Source of the DNA: Chitinophaga flava
GTDB lineage: Bacteria > Bacteroidota > Bacteroidia > Chitinophagales > Chitinophagaceae
NCBI RefSeq assembly: GCF_003308995.1
Contig: NZ_QFFJ01000001.1
Span: forward strand, 1,302,001 to 1,366,000
Direction: 5' to 3'
DNA length: 64,000 nt
The notes beneath the pieces are model-generated. The model did not search any database and was not told where the DNA came from. It was given only the letters and a program-made list of their open reading frames with translations. The stretch's first letter is position 1, and the number at the start of each line of letters is the position of its first letter. The translations under genes were made by a program, and so were the position numbers. Positions 1 through 8,501 of this stretch are shown in pieces.

Positions 1-58
1 GAAAAAGAAAAGGATAAGAGAGCAGTCGTTTCCATTCCTGGAAACGACTGCTCTCTTA
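1..58 (-). terminator. Intrinsic terminator of the lyase gene
   Basis: A perfect 19-bp inverted repeat (arms 15-33 and 40-58) with a 6-nt loop lies directly after the stop of the minus-strand lyase gene. Read on the minus strand it is followed by a T-rich tract, as expected for a Rho-independent terminator. Confidence 0.85.
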
Positions 59-63
59 TAATA

Positions 64-1140
64 TCAGTTTGCTTCTACTTTCATAGAAGACACTTTATCA
101 TTAAAGTTATTGTTCTTCAGGCAGCTACCATCGGCTGTGAGTACCAGTGAGTCACCGGTGAAGTTGTCGCCGTCATACAGGGTTACTTTTAATCCTGCGG
201 GTATTTTAAGTGAGGAAGCATCGTTGTCGATACCGCCTTTGGCGGTAATATCAGCTGTTGTATAGCTGCCAATACCGAAAGAAGCAGACCATCCGGTATA
301 GCTGCAGTTCTGGTACATGGTTGTCAGCAGATTATTGTTGCCGCCGGTTGGTGCAGCTTCTGCATAGGTGGAAGCTATTTTGATACCATGTACATAGTTG
401 GTGATATCACTGGGATCGCCGCCATACACGCCGAATTTGGGATCACAATAATCGGCATCCAGTGTACGGGCCGGATAACGCTGGGTACCGTTAACGAGTG
501 TTTGTTTAACACCATTGTACCAAAATTCTATGAACCCGATGCTGGCATCTCTGGATACTTTCAGGTGCAGTACCATGGTATTCCAGGTATTGCGGAACAG
601 TGGTGTCACCCATACTTCGGTACCTATTTTACCAGGTGCGTAATGCATAAGATGAAGGGTGCCGCTGCTGGAAGTACTTACTACGATCGGAAAATTTTGT
701 GTCATAGGCTGTGTGGAGCCATATGCTTTCCACTGGAATACCGCATTGGTGTTCTGTGTGGCTGGTATGTCCAGTTTAGATCGCCATCCGATGTAGATAT
801 CGTCGCCTTCCGCTGCCTGGTAGTTTTTGGCGCCGTGGCCTTCTGTACGGTGGCTGCCGGCGGGTTTGTAAAATTTCCATACCTGTCCGTAAACGGGATC
901 TGTATCTACGGAGATAGTGCCTGTTCCTTCAATATTAAGCACTTTCCATACGTTAGAGGAGCCCAACGCTGCGTCGCCATCAAATAGAAGGGACTGCACA
1001 TTTACAGTCGCAGTAGTAGCACCGTTTGTGGTAACGGTACTTTTACCGGGAAGGGCATTCATGTTTTTTGTACAATGGGTGAGGGTGAACAGTGTACTGC
1101 TGGCAAAGAAGAGGGTGGCAATTGCCTGAGGTGTTTTCAT
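64..1140 (-). CDS. Exported polysaccharide-lyase-like protein with C-terminal beta/gamma-crystallin domain
   Basis: This 358-aa protein has an N-terminal export signal; a Cys at about residue 23 (LTHC) could be lipidated, but His before Cys is not canonical. Residues about 50-265 resemble the jelly-roll heparin-lyase-I/glucuronan-lyase fold (Polysacc_lyase, PF14099): FQWKAYG, then an acidic-Asn segment and FWYNGVKQTL are typical. The last ~85 residues form a beta/gamma-crystallin-like domain with two calcium-binding-type signatures, DNDASS and NDKVSS. The likely role is cleavage of a uronic-acid-containing polysaccharide at or outside the cell surface, with the crystallin domain giving stability or binding. 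The substrate cannot be read from sequence. It is a single gene with its own terminator. Confidence 0.7.
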   Translation of the reverse strand: MKTPQAIATLFFASSTLFTLTHCTKNMNALPGKSTVTTNGATTATVNVQSLLFDGDAALGSSNVWKVLNIEGTGTISVDTDPVYGQVWKFYKPAGSHRTEGHGAKNYQAAEGDDIYIGWRSKLDIPATQNTNAVFQWKAYGSTQPMTQNFPIVVSTSSSGTLHLMHYAPGKIGTEVWVTPLFRNTWNTMVLHLKVSRDASIGFIEFWYNGVKQTLVNGTQRYPARTLDADYCDPKFGVYGGDPSDITNYVHGIKIASTYAEAAPTGGNNNLLTTMYQNCSYTGWSASFGIGSYTTADITAKGGIDNDASSLKIPAGLKVTLYDGDNFTGDSLVLTADGSCLKNNNFNDKVSSMKVEAN

Positions 1141-1258
1141 GTGGGGAATTTATTAGAGGTTATTTAGATATACCTAATATACAATTCCGGTCATGACCAA
1201 ACAGATAGCATCTTCGCAGAAACAGGTACTGGATTCATCCAAACTTTACATGTGGCCC

Positions 1259-2275
1259 TTACATCAAATCCTGCAAATTCTCCTCCTTCTCCCAATAAGT
1301 TGCTACAATATGCCTTAATAGGCCAGTATATGATTTCAAAATTGATGGTTGACTAAAAGTATAGAATTGATCATGGGTAGTATGGAAGCCCATATAAAAA
1401 AGCCAGAACCCGATGGAAAGATAAGGTACTACAGCCAGCTCCTGCTCAGTGATAGGACGATATTCACGATATGCATTCAAAAAAATGGCATAGTCTTCAT
1501 CTGCCGCTTTCTGCGTCATCCTTCCGTGATATACATCCAGGATAAGGTGTAGCCAAAAGGTCATGATATCATTTACCTGCCAGCCATAACCCATAAAATC
1601 AAAGTCAAAAAAGGTTACTGCATCATCTTTAAAATGAAAGTTTTTGGGGAGGAAGTCGAAATGGCAACAACCTTTTGAGAATCCGGCTGTATTTAACTGC
1701 GATAATTTTTCCTCTACCTGTCTGGCTGTTTGTTCCAGCCAGGCGTATCCTTCAGGATCCTCCGAAAAGGCAGGTCTCAGCTTTTCCAGTGGCTTGAAAA
1801 GGGTTGTCTCCAGATCAAAGCTCCACCTTTCTTTTCCCGGCGTGATCGTTGATCCTACCTGATGAAAGCGTCCCATTTCATGGCCCAGGACCCTAAGCTG
1901 GTTTTCATTCAGTGATCTGACTACTTGTCCCGGCGCATAGCTGAACAACACCAGGTATCTCTCTCCTTCAGCGGCATCAATCTTCAGGATTGTTTCTCCT
2001 GAAACAGCTGGAATCGGATAGGACACCGAAACATGGGCCTGCTTCAATGCCAGCAGCAAATCTACTTCTTCTTTTATTTGTGGGATATTCCGATGGGAAG
2101 AACGGTACGCCCGCAATATATAACGGACCCCGGAGGTTTCAACCAGATAAGTATCACCTACACCCCGGACCAGGAATTTACATTGAACTGTTCCCAGTTC
2201 GTATTTTTCTGAGATGAGCGAGGAGAGTGCAATAGGACAGAGCGTAGAATAAGTTGCAGGGAAAACAGTTTTCAT
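1259..2275 (-). CDS. APH/homoserine-kinase-type phosphotransferase
   Basis: A cytoplasmic protein of about 338 aa from the Met at 2275; a longer frame reaches 2341, but its extra 22 residues are not typical of the family. The segment CCHFDFLPKNFHF carries the HxDxxxxN catalytic-loop pattern of aminoglycoside-phosphotransferase-fold kinases, and FFDFDFMGYGW supplies the metal-binding Asp. Family members phosphorylate small molecules such as aminoglycosides, homoserine, choline or ethanolamine. The long charged N-terminal half fits the homoserine-kinase-II/APH superfamily (PF01636). No neighbour suggests the substrate, and antibiotic resistance should not be assumed. Confidence 0.75.
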   Translation of the reverse strand: MKTVFPATYSTLCPIALSSLISEKYELGTVQCKFLVRGVGDTYLVETSGVRYILRAYRSSHRNIPQIKEEVDLLLALKQAHVSVSYPIPAVSGETILKIDAAEGERYLVLFSYAPGQVVRSLNENQLRVLGHEMGRFHQVGSTITPGKERWSFDLETTLFKPLEKLRPAFSEDPEGYAWLEQTARQVEEKLSQLNTAGFSKGCCHFDFLPKNFHFKDDAVTFFDFDFMGYGWQVNDIMTFWLHLILDVYHGRMTQKAADEDYAIFLNAYREYRPITEQELAVVPYLSIGFWLFYMGFHTTHDQFYTFSQPSILKSYTGLLRHIVATYWEKEENLQDLM

Positions 2276-2405
2276 GTGATAAAGGTAATATAATCCTACA
2301 TGGATAGACAAGCCTTTAATTATCACGATTAGTTGTGGCATCAGATACTTAGTATTTTTCCCGATTGCATCATGCCAGCTTAATCAGCAATAATGAAGTG
2401 CCGGA

Positions 2406-3647
2406 TCAGAAAGTGCCAAATATCTCCCAGCGCTGCTCAGCGGTACCTACAGCCCACCATTGACAGGCAGTCGCTCCGTTAGACATTGACCCCCCTCCTA
2501 TGGCCAGGGCCTGGCCGCTGTTCCGGTTGATGATATTATAACTGCCATCTGTATTTTGTGTGATGGTCCATTCCTGTTCTGCTCCATTTGTTGCCGGCCA
2601 CTGTAACACATCCGCTCCCGGTGTCTGTGACCCTGCGCGTACCGCCAGGTACTGCTGGCTGTTCACATTGATCACATGATATACATTACCTCCGAGACCC
2701 ACAATATGCCATTTTTGCTCCTGCCCTGCTGTATAAGGCCACTGACAAGCACCTGCGCCATTGTAAGTAGCGGCTCCTCCTATTGCCAGGAATTGATAAC
2801 TGTTTACATTCCGGATAATATAGCGGCCATTAAAAAAATTATTACCATACAGTGAATTTAAAGCCGCTTTATCGGTAGGCGTAAACGGTCTGTTTGTCTG
2901 GTTACCTATACAGGCCAGCATCCAGCTATCGGCAGTGGCATAGGTGGGTGTGCCTGGGATATTATCGGCGCCTGGCTCGTAGGTGCTGTAGCCACAGCTG
3001 TAATTTCTATCATAATAATCCGTATGCCGGAAACCTATCGCATGCCCTATCTCATGGGCAATAATGCTGGTGATGGCTTCCTGCGTAGGACCGACACCGT
3101 TAGTAATGAAGTTAGCTTCGTCAACAATGATTGAATTCCCCGGATCGCCTGCAGCACTGGGAAAAAAAGGCGTTCGGGCATAAACATTGGCTGGAAGTGT
3201 ACCACCGGACACCACGATTTCCCCACCGCTACTGATCCGTTGGAAATTTAATTTCAGCCCTAACGCATTATAACGGCTGATAGCCTCGTCCACTCCTGCC
3301 ACATAGAAATAAGATAGGCCAGACACAGAAATTGTTACGGTGCGGGTGCCATTAATGCTAAGTACAGAAGTCGTACGGTATTGCTCTGTTTTGGGTTTGC
3401 CGGGAAGAACAGGGGAACCATTTCCGGACAAAAGTGAATCAGCAATAAAGATATCTCCTTCTACAATATAACCGTCTTTAGTACGGATAACTCCATTCGT
3501 GTTAAACCCCATCTGTTTAATCACCGACAGATAATCTGTATTTGGTGTTACGGGGGGTTCATTGCTCTCTTTTTTACAGGATACAGCCACCAGCATGCTA
3601 ATAGTACACAGGGCTACCTGCAATAGATTTTGCCATTTAATTTTCAT
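2406..3647 (-). CDS. Exported M57-type metalloprotease with ricin-type lectin tail
   Basis: A 413-aa lipoprotein: the hydrophobic signal ends in a lipobox (AVSC, Cys24). Residues about 95-275 are a zinc protease domain of the dual-action HEIGH/M57 type (PF12388), with HEIGHAIGFRH at 198-208 giving the three His ligands and catalytic Glu199. From about residue 275 three beta-trefoil repeats follow, each with an NSxQxLAI-type opening and a QxW-type close (QKW, QEW, QRW), as in ricin-B lectins. The likely job is a surface or secreted protease targeted to glycans. It stands alone and is divergent from the AraC gene at 3960. Confidence is high for both domains, low for the substrate. Confidence 0.85.
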   Translation of the reverse strand: MKIKWQNLLQVALCTISMLVAVSCKKESNEPPVTPNTDYLSVIKQMGFNTNGVIRTKDGYIVEGDIFIADSLLSGNGSPVLPGKPKTEQYRTTSVLSINGTRTVTISVSGLSYFYVAGVDEAISRYNALGLKLNFQRISSGGEIVVSGGTLPANVYARTPFFPSAAGDPGNSIIVDEANFITNGVGPTQEAITSIIAHEIGHAIGFRHTDYYDRNYSCGYSTYEPGADNIPGTPTYATADSWMLACIGNQTNRPFTPTDKAALNSLYGNNFFNGRYIIRNVNSYQFLAIGGAATYNGAGACQWPYTAGQEQKWHIVGLGGNVYHVINVNSQQYLAVRAGSQTPGADVLQWPATNGAEQEWTITQNTDGSYNIINRNSGQALAIGGGSMSNGATACQWWAVGTAEQRWEIFGTF

Positions 3648-3959
3648 GGATGATAAATAATTTTGAGGGTTAAAATTTAACCTGAGTCAGGGATTACATT
3701 CTTAGATAAACTGGCATGATGCTATTTTTCGGGACTACAAAACTATAGGTCAATACTTCAATAATCGGGAAAACGAATATAATCTCTTCCATCATTAAAA
3801 TATTCTCTTCTTTCTAAATATATCCATCTTAACAAACATATTTTTCAGCATAATATTTAAAGATCTTATAGCGATAAAACACAGACAAAACTTCCCTATT
3901 GGTCATCTCTGCTATAAAAAGTAAATTTATTCCCCGGTTGTTATTATACCGGCACACTT
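3648..3959. other. Intergenic region between divergent genes
   Basis: About 310 bases between the divergent protease and AraC genes. It is AT-rich and must hold both promoters, but I could not pick a convincing TTG/TAnnTTTG pair in it. No ORF or strong hairpin was seen. Confidence 0.5.
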
Positions 3960-4757
3960 ATGAGTATCATCCTTTCACCTGGTCATTACTTTGGTAAGGA
4001 ACAACAGTATAATGAGAATGCCTTCTTCAAAATGAATATTACGGCCTATCAGCCGAATACGCTTATCCATGCACATTATCACGAAAATGCCTATCTCAGC
4101 CTGCTGATCAATGGAGGTTATAATGAAGTGAGCAGGCATACAGAAAATGCCATCCTCCCCGGAGAGATATTATTCAGACCTTCCGGATACACCCATGCCA
4201 ACCATTTCCGGGAACAGCCCGGCAGGTGCCTTAACGTGGAATTTAAGCAACCAGGATTACAGGAACTAATGCTGAAAGGCAGTCTTCCCTCAACACTGAT
4301 GATTTACAAAGCTGGTACTTTTAATTATCTGTACCGGTTGTTATATGCTTTTTTACATGATCCCTCCACCACTTTACCGGAAGAATATATCCTGAGCTGG
4401 CTGTCGGAGGTGATGGAGATTAAAATACCTTCTCGTTTACCCTGGCTCTCTCAGGCCAAAACTATTCTGGAAAATGAATTCGACACGCATCATAGTATCA
4501 AATCCATTGCAGACAGGGTATTCGTACATCCCATCTATCTGGCGCGGGCCTTCAAGGAAAAAGAAGGGATGACCGTTGGTGGTTATCAGTTGAAAATGAG
4601 GGTAAGAAAAGCGATAGCCATGCTTTTTACTACCCGGTTGCCGGTAACGGATATTGCCCTGTCTTCGGGCTTCTCCGATACATCCCATCTGATCAGGGCA
4701 TTCCGGCATTATTACCATTGCACCCCTCATCAATTCAGGCGGCAGATGAATAGTTAA
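3960..4757 (+). CDS. AraC-family transcriptional regulator
   Basis: A 265-aa protein. The N-terminal ~110 residues look like a cupin sensor domain (HAHYHENAYLSLLINGGY, LFRPSGYTHANHF). The C-terminal ~100 residues contain the two helix-turn-helix motifs of AraC regulators, the second reading VTDIALSSGFSDTSHLIRAFRHYYHCTPHQFRR. It ends 50 bases before the M1-peptidase gene on the same strand, so it may control that gene or the divergent protease. The ligand is unknown. Confidence 0.88.
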   Translation: MSIILSPGHYFGKEQQYNENAFFKMNITAYQPNTLIHAHYHENAYLSLLINGGYNEVSRHTENAILPGEILFRPSGYTHANHFREQPGRCLNVEFKQPGLQELMLKGSLPSTLMIYKAGTFNYLYRLLYAFLHDPSTTLPEEYILSWLSEVMEIKIPSRLPWLSQAKTILENEFDTHHSIKSIADRVFVHPIYLARAFKEKEGMTVGGYQLKMRVRKAIAMLFTTRLPVTDIALSSGFSDTSHLIRAFRHYYHCTPHQFRRQMNS

Positions 4758-4807
4758 TCTGATACTATTTTTTTCAGATGCACCGCTGTTACTTTGTAAA
4801 AAAAAGT

Positions 4808-6778
4808 ATGCGCCGACTTATTATCCTTGTATGCCTGCTTTCATCGGGATTACTTGCTGCTCAGCAAAAGCTCGACTATCAGCTGCAGGTACAGGTAGAT
4901 CCGGAGAAAAAGAGCTTTGCCGTACAAGGGAGTCTTACCTTTGAAACCAATGCTGCTTCCGCCGATTCTGTTACCATTGTTATCAGCAAAGGAAAAGGCA
5001 CCACACAGTTGCAGCTGCGCGATATTCCCGCCACTATGTATACCAGCACTAACGCTTCCGGCGATATCGCCTATCATTGGCGGTTTAAACATCCGCTGCG
5101 TACCGGCACCTCATTATATTTCAGCTATGCTTATGACCGGGGCGATGCCCCCTCCTTTCAGTTCTATCTCGACAGTAGTTTCTGTATGGCCGGGGGTTAT
5201 GGCTCCGCATGGTACCCACAGGTGATGTCCCGTGCAGAAGATGGTACGGATAATTATACCCGTGGCACCGGCACGTTCCGTGTAACCACCCCACGCCATC
5301 TGATGCCTGTCATGGCCGCCAGCACATTTAAAACAACAACAGCTCCCCTTACACAAAGCTTCGAATTCCATTATGCCCAACCTGATATCTTCTCCCTCTA
5401 CATCGGAAATTATACCCGGCAAGAATATCAGGGCCGGCTCCCCTTCTATACTTATTGTCTGAGTAAAACAATCAATGGCAGTGACATCTCCCGCAAAGCC
5501 GCATCCGTACTGGATTACCTCACTTCCGAATTTGGACCACTTGCCATTCCCAATTTCTCTATTATTGAATTTCCGGAAAAGGTATCTGAGCTAACCGGTA
5601 TCGGCGGCGCCAGTATCCTGGGTGGCGTAGTGATGCCTACCGGAGCACTCCGGGAATTTAACTATGCACTCTTTGGCCATGAAATAGGCCACCAGTGGTG
5701 GGGAAATAAAATCCTTTCCAAAGGCAACGCAGGAGCCGACCTCCTCTCTGAAGGCATGGCCCAGTATGGTTCTTTACAGGTAGTACAACATTTTGACAGT
5801 ACACATGCGATAGACTACCGGAAGACAGGCTATCCCGGTTACCTCCGGGACCAGAGCGGACTTGGTTACCTCAAAAATGCAGCTGCCGGCAATGATGAAC
5901 CGCTGGTTGCCCTCACCGGCAGTAATGGCCATATCCTTGGAGACAGCAAAGGTTTTCTGGCACTGGAGTTATTATCCAATATCACAGGCAAACAGGTATT
6001 TCATAAAGCCCTGCGAAATATTGGAGACAAGTATAATCATGATGGTCTTACCTGGAAGAATTTTTTGCAGGAGATATCCGCCGCCTACGGCAGCAGCCTG
6101 GAATGGTTCTACCAGCAATGGTTTGAGCGTACCGGAGCCCCTGCATGGCAAAGCAGCTGGCAACAGCAAAACAATACGCTGCAACTCACACTCACCCAAA
6201 AAGACAGTGTTTATCGGTTGCCGCTGGAAGTATTGATCACCTATAACAATGGTGCCACCACGCTGCAACATATCACTATCCAGGAACGCACCACTCAATT
6301 ACAACTGCCCGTAAACGGCCCTGTAACAGCAGTACAGATAGACCCCTACTTTAAAGTCCTCCACTGGGACGATTCCTTAACACCTATCGCCATCGCCCAG
6401 TCCAAAGTAATACAGGTATTAAATCTGCGGATACAACAAAAACCGGACGAAGCCATGGCACTGGCCAAATCCTACCTGCAAGCAGGTATTCCCGGAGATC
6501 ACTACGGAGTGGAGTTCTCCCTGTATTATCAGCTGGGCCGTATCACCGCCGCACAAAACAAACCAGACGAAGCACTCGCCTACTATCAGCATGCACTGCA
6601 AAGTGCCTCCCGTGCGCCGGAATTACTGGCTTATACCTACTATCGCATCGCGCAGCTGGCAGCAGCAAAGAATGATACCGCCCTGTTACAATGGGCCTGC
6701 AACAATGCTATTACCGCCGATGAAGCCAATCAGAAAGCAGATGGTATGGAAGCAAAAACGATGCTGCTCAAAAAATAA
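4808..6778 (+). CDS. Exported M1-type metallopeptidase with C-terminal TPR-like region
   Basis: I place the start at 4808, giving 656 aa, because the encoded N terminus is then a clean signal peptide ending in LLAAQ; an in-frame ATG at 4778 adds ten residues. Zinc ligands are in HEIGHQWWGN (His291 onward) with the Glu in LLSEGMAQY, 19 residues after the second His rather than the classic 18; this spacing is seen in the Bacteroidota M1-like group. The classical GAMEN exopeptidase motif is not visible; the corresponding stretch reads GGASILGG. The last ~120 residues are helical repeats resembling TPRs. It probably cleaves peptides in the periplasm or at the surface. The missing GAMEN makes true aminopeptidase action uncertain. 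Confidence 0.82.
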   Translation: MRRLIILVCLLSSGLLAAQQKLDYQLQVQVDPEKKSFAVQGSLTFETNAASADSVTIVISKGKGTTQLQLRDIPATMYTSTNASGDIAYHWRFKHPLRTGTSLYFSYAYDRGDAPSFQFYLDSSFCMAGGYGSAWYPQVMSRAEDGTDNYTRGTGTFRVTTPRHLMPVMAASTFKTTTAPLTQSFEFHYAQPDIFSLYIGNYTRQEYQGRLPFYTYCLSKTINGSDISRKAASVLDYLTSEFGPLAIPNFSIIEFPEKVSELTGIGGASILGGVVMPTGALREFNYALFGHEIGHQWWGNKILSKGNAGADLLSEGMAQYGSLQVVQHFDSTHAIDYRKTGYPGYLRDQSGLGYLKNAAAGNDEPLVALTGSNGHILGDSKGFLALELLSNITGKQVFHKALRNIGDKYNHDGLTWKNFLQEISAAYGSSLEWFYQQWFERTGAPAWQSSWQQQNNTLQLTLTQKDSVYRLPLEVLITYNNGATTLQHITIQERTTQLQLPVNGPVTAVQIDPYFKVLHWDDSLTPIAIAQSKVIQVLNLRIQQKPDEAMALAKSYLQAGIPGDHYGVEFSLYYQLGRITAAQNKPDEALAYYQHALQSASRAPELLAYTYYRIAQLAAAKNDTALLQWACNNAITADEANQKADGMEAKTMLLKK

Positions 6779-6780
6779 AT

Positions 6781-6810
6781 TTTGAAATTTGAAACAGCTG
6801 CTTATCTTTG
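6781..6810 (+). promoter_or_regulatory. Bacteroidota-type promoter of tRNA-Leu
   Basis: TTTG at 6781-6784 and a perfect TAnnTTTG box (TATCTTTG) at 6803-6810, spaced 18 bases. The box is 24 bases before the tRNA 5' end, which fits transcription starting a few bases downstream. Confidence 0.75.
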
Positions 6811-6834
6811 CAGCCCTGAAACACAAAATCAGTT

Positions 6835-6918
6835 GCCCAGATGGCGAAATTGGTAGACGCACTGTGTTCAGGTCGCAGCGCCTGCAAGGGTGTGCTGGTT
6901 CGAATCCAGTTCTGGGCA
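6835..6918 (+). tRNA. tRNA-Leu (anticodon CAG)
   Basis: An 84-nt class II tRNA. The acceptor arms GCCCAGA (6835-6841) and TCTGGGC (6911-6917) pair fully. The anticodon stem CTGTG/CGCAG encloses loop TTCAGGT with anticodon CAG at 6869-6871. A long variable arm and the T loop TTCGAAT follow, and 6918 is the discriminator A; CCA is not encoded. A tyrosine-recombinase remnant starts 320 bases downstream, consistent with use of this tRNA as an integration site. Confidence 0.95.
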
Positions 6919-6925
6919 CTAGAAA

Positions 6926-6962
6926 AGGTTGTAAGTATTTGACTTACAACCTATTTTTTTTT
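6926..6962 (+). terminator. Terminator after tRNA-Leu
   Basis: An 11-bp stem (6926-6936 with 6942-6952, 5-nt loop) is followed by an A and a run of Ts. The core TTGTAAG/CTTACAA recurs in two other terminators of this window. Confidence 0.88.
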
Positions 6963-7237
6963 GTGTCAATGTCGTTTTTGTACGCTTTTATCCGCTTTTG
7001 CCCACTATTGGCGACACATAATTGACACACGACATGACACACGAAAATTATTTCCTCTTTCCTAAGCTGCCAGCCAGTCCTACGTTTGGGCAGCATGACA
7101 CAACGGCTGCCTGTGTACGAAAAAAATTCTTTCTTTCACTTTGGCCCGCTTTCCCACCATTTTGCAAATGGCTTCAAATCCTTACTGACACGGCATACTA
7201 TTAGTGCCAATGGTTTCACCTTTAAACATCGTGCAGT

Positions 7238-7617
7238 ATGAATCTATTGAAGCGAAAGAACACAAAAGGAGATAAAACCTATTACTATTATGACTTTGGA
7301 CGTGGCAAAGGTCAGCGCCCTGCAACAGGTATCTTCGTATATACGATGCCCAAAGATCAGACACAAAAGAATCACAACAAACAGGCTTTAGCGTTACTGG
7401 AAGTAAAGAAAAGCCAGGCTATCATTGAGCAACAATCTGTAGGCACCGCCTACATTCCCCCCATAAGTTTAAGGAGAACTTTCTTGATTACTACGAGGAA
7501 TACGTAAATATCCATAGACGGGATGGCAATAGGTATCTACATAATAGCCTGAATCAGTTCAGGTTGTTTCTGGATACGAAATTCATTTCTCCAGTGGATA
7601 TAACAGCATCTTTATAA
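7238..7617 (+). pseudogene. Truncated, frameshifted tyrosine recombinase (integrase)
   Basis: The first ~75 codons encode an Arm-DNA-binding type N terminus (KGDKTYYYYDFGRGKGQRP) common in Bacteroidota integrases. After a run of six Cs at 7457-7462 the frame is lost; restoring one base lets it continue as HKFKENFLDYYEEYV and on through a SAM-like core-binding segment ending ISPVDITASL. It then stops at 7617, inside a block that is a copy of sequence found at 8018. The catalytic domain with its Arg/His/Tyr residues is absent. The gene is therefore dead: one indel in a homopolymer and a 3' truncation. Its place just after tRNA-Leu suggests a former integrative element. A sequencing error could explain the indel but not the truncation. 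Confidence 0.8.
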
Positions 7618-7958
7618 ACTAAAAATCAAAAGTAAATTCTTACGAAAGAGACCTCTTATCTTAAGGTCTCAAATGTAACTCAACGCCCACAAACACAATA
7701 ATGACAAACAACACAAAAAACAACAGACAACCACCGATTCCAATATAGGCGAAGAAGCATGCAGCACAAACGTACAGAACAGCTCAGCAACCACAAAGAA
7801 CATAAATATATGCAATATTGCCAACGGTGTAATGGTATCCATCACCGGAGTAAAAGGAGGCTTCTTTAAAGCCTTGTCGTAAAGGCTGTAAATAATGTAT
7901 CTACAAATCTCTTCATAACTATTATTCTTTATGCTTTCTCATTATTTTATTGTGCTCC
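7603..7958. repeat. Degenerate copy of the toxin-end/immunity block at 8018-8531
   Basis: From ACAGCATCTTTATAAACT onward this segment matches 8018-8531 along its length, with many substitutions and an internal deletion of roughly 170 bases. It covers the 3' flank, the immunity-like gene and the last codons of the YD-repeat gene (minus-strand reading HNKIMRKH against HDKIMGKH). It is a decayed duplication of a toxin-tail plus immunity module. Confidence 0.85.
7661..7916 (-). pseudogene. Decayed copy of the immunity-like membrane protein
   Basis: Reading from the ATG at 7914-7916, the sequence follows the intact gene at 8077-8490 (MKRF, then one base is missing and the frame is lost). Later segments match the intact gene at the DNA level up to an equivalent TAA at 7661. 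The middle, including the second membrane segment, is deleted. It cannot encode a working protein. Confidence 0.8.
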
Positions 7959-7982
7959 CGAATGATTCATACAGCTAAAAGA

Positions 7983-8028
7983 AAGATGCTGTCTCCCTGC
8001 TTTTACCAGCAACGGAGACAGCATCTTT
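7983..8028 (-). terminator. Terminator of the YD-repeat/immunity operon
   Basis: A 14-bp stem (about 7983-7996 with 8014-8027) around a 17-nt loop, just downstream of the minus-strand membrane gene; pyrimidine-rich sequence follows on that strand. The junction of the duplicated block at 7603 lies within the right arm sequence. Confidence 0.72.
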
Positions 8029-8076
8029 ATAAACTAAAAAATCAAAAGTAAATTCTTACGAAAGAAATCTCTTATT

Positions 8077-8490
8077 TTAAGGTGTCAAATGTAGCTTAGT
8101 ACCTATCGACACGATAATGATAAACAACCCCAAACACAACAGGGAACCACCAATAAGATACCCGGCCACACACCATCCTCCTTTTCTCCTTTCCTCCGGG
8201 CTTTCGTTCTTAAACTCCTCCATAATGTTGTTCCATTTATTCTTATCGTAGAATAACTTGTAATGCACCCACAGGTCAATAATTACAAAAACTATCAGCA
8301 AACTCATATGTTCCATTAAAGGCGAGGTTGCATGCATCACAAACGTGTAGAACAGCTCAGCAAGCACAAAGAACATTAACATATGTAATCCTGCCAGAGG
8401 CGTAATGGTATCCATTACCGGTACAGAAGACCGCTTCTTTAAAGCCTTTTCGTAAAGTCTGTAAATAATGTATCTATAAAATCTCTTCAT
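8077..8490 (-). CDS. Small membrane protein, candidate immunity protein
   Basis: A 137-aa protein with a basic N terminus (KRFYRYIIYRLYEKALKKR) and about three hydrophobic segments near residues 28-53, 60-80 and 105-130, the last Gly-rich. I do not recognise a named family. It begins 11 bases after the stop of the giant YD-repeat protein, and a decayed copy sits next to it together with the last codons of that protein. In polymorphic toxin loci the small gene right after the toxin is usually its immunity protein, so I infer that role. A membrane immunity protein would suit a toxin acting on membranes. Function is inferred from position only. Confidence 0.6.
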   Translation of the reverse strand: MKRFYRYIIYRLYEKALKKRSSVPVMDTITPLAGLHMLMFFVLAELFYTFVMHATSPLMEHMSLLIVFVIIDLWVHYKLFYDKNKWNNIMEEFKNESPEERRKGGWCVAGYLIGGSLLCLGLFIIIVSIGTKLHLTP

Positions 8491-8501
8491 AACTGTTATT
8501 C

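Noticed and set aside
388..987. 199-codon plus-strand frame opposite the lyase gene
   Set aside because: The minus strand carries a recognisable two-domain protein with signal peptide; the plus frame has no family features.
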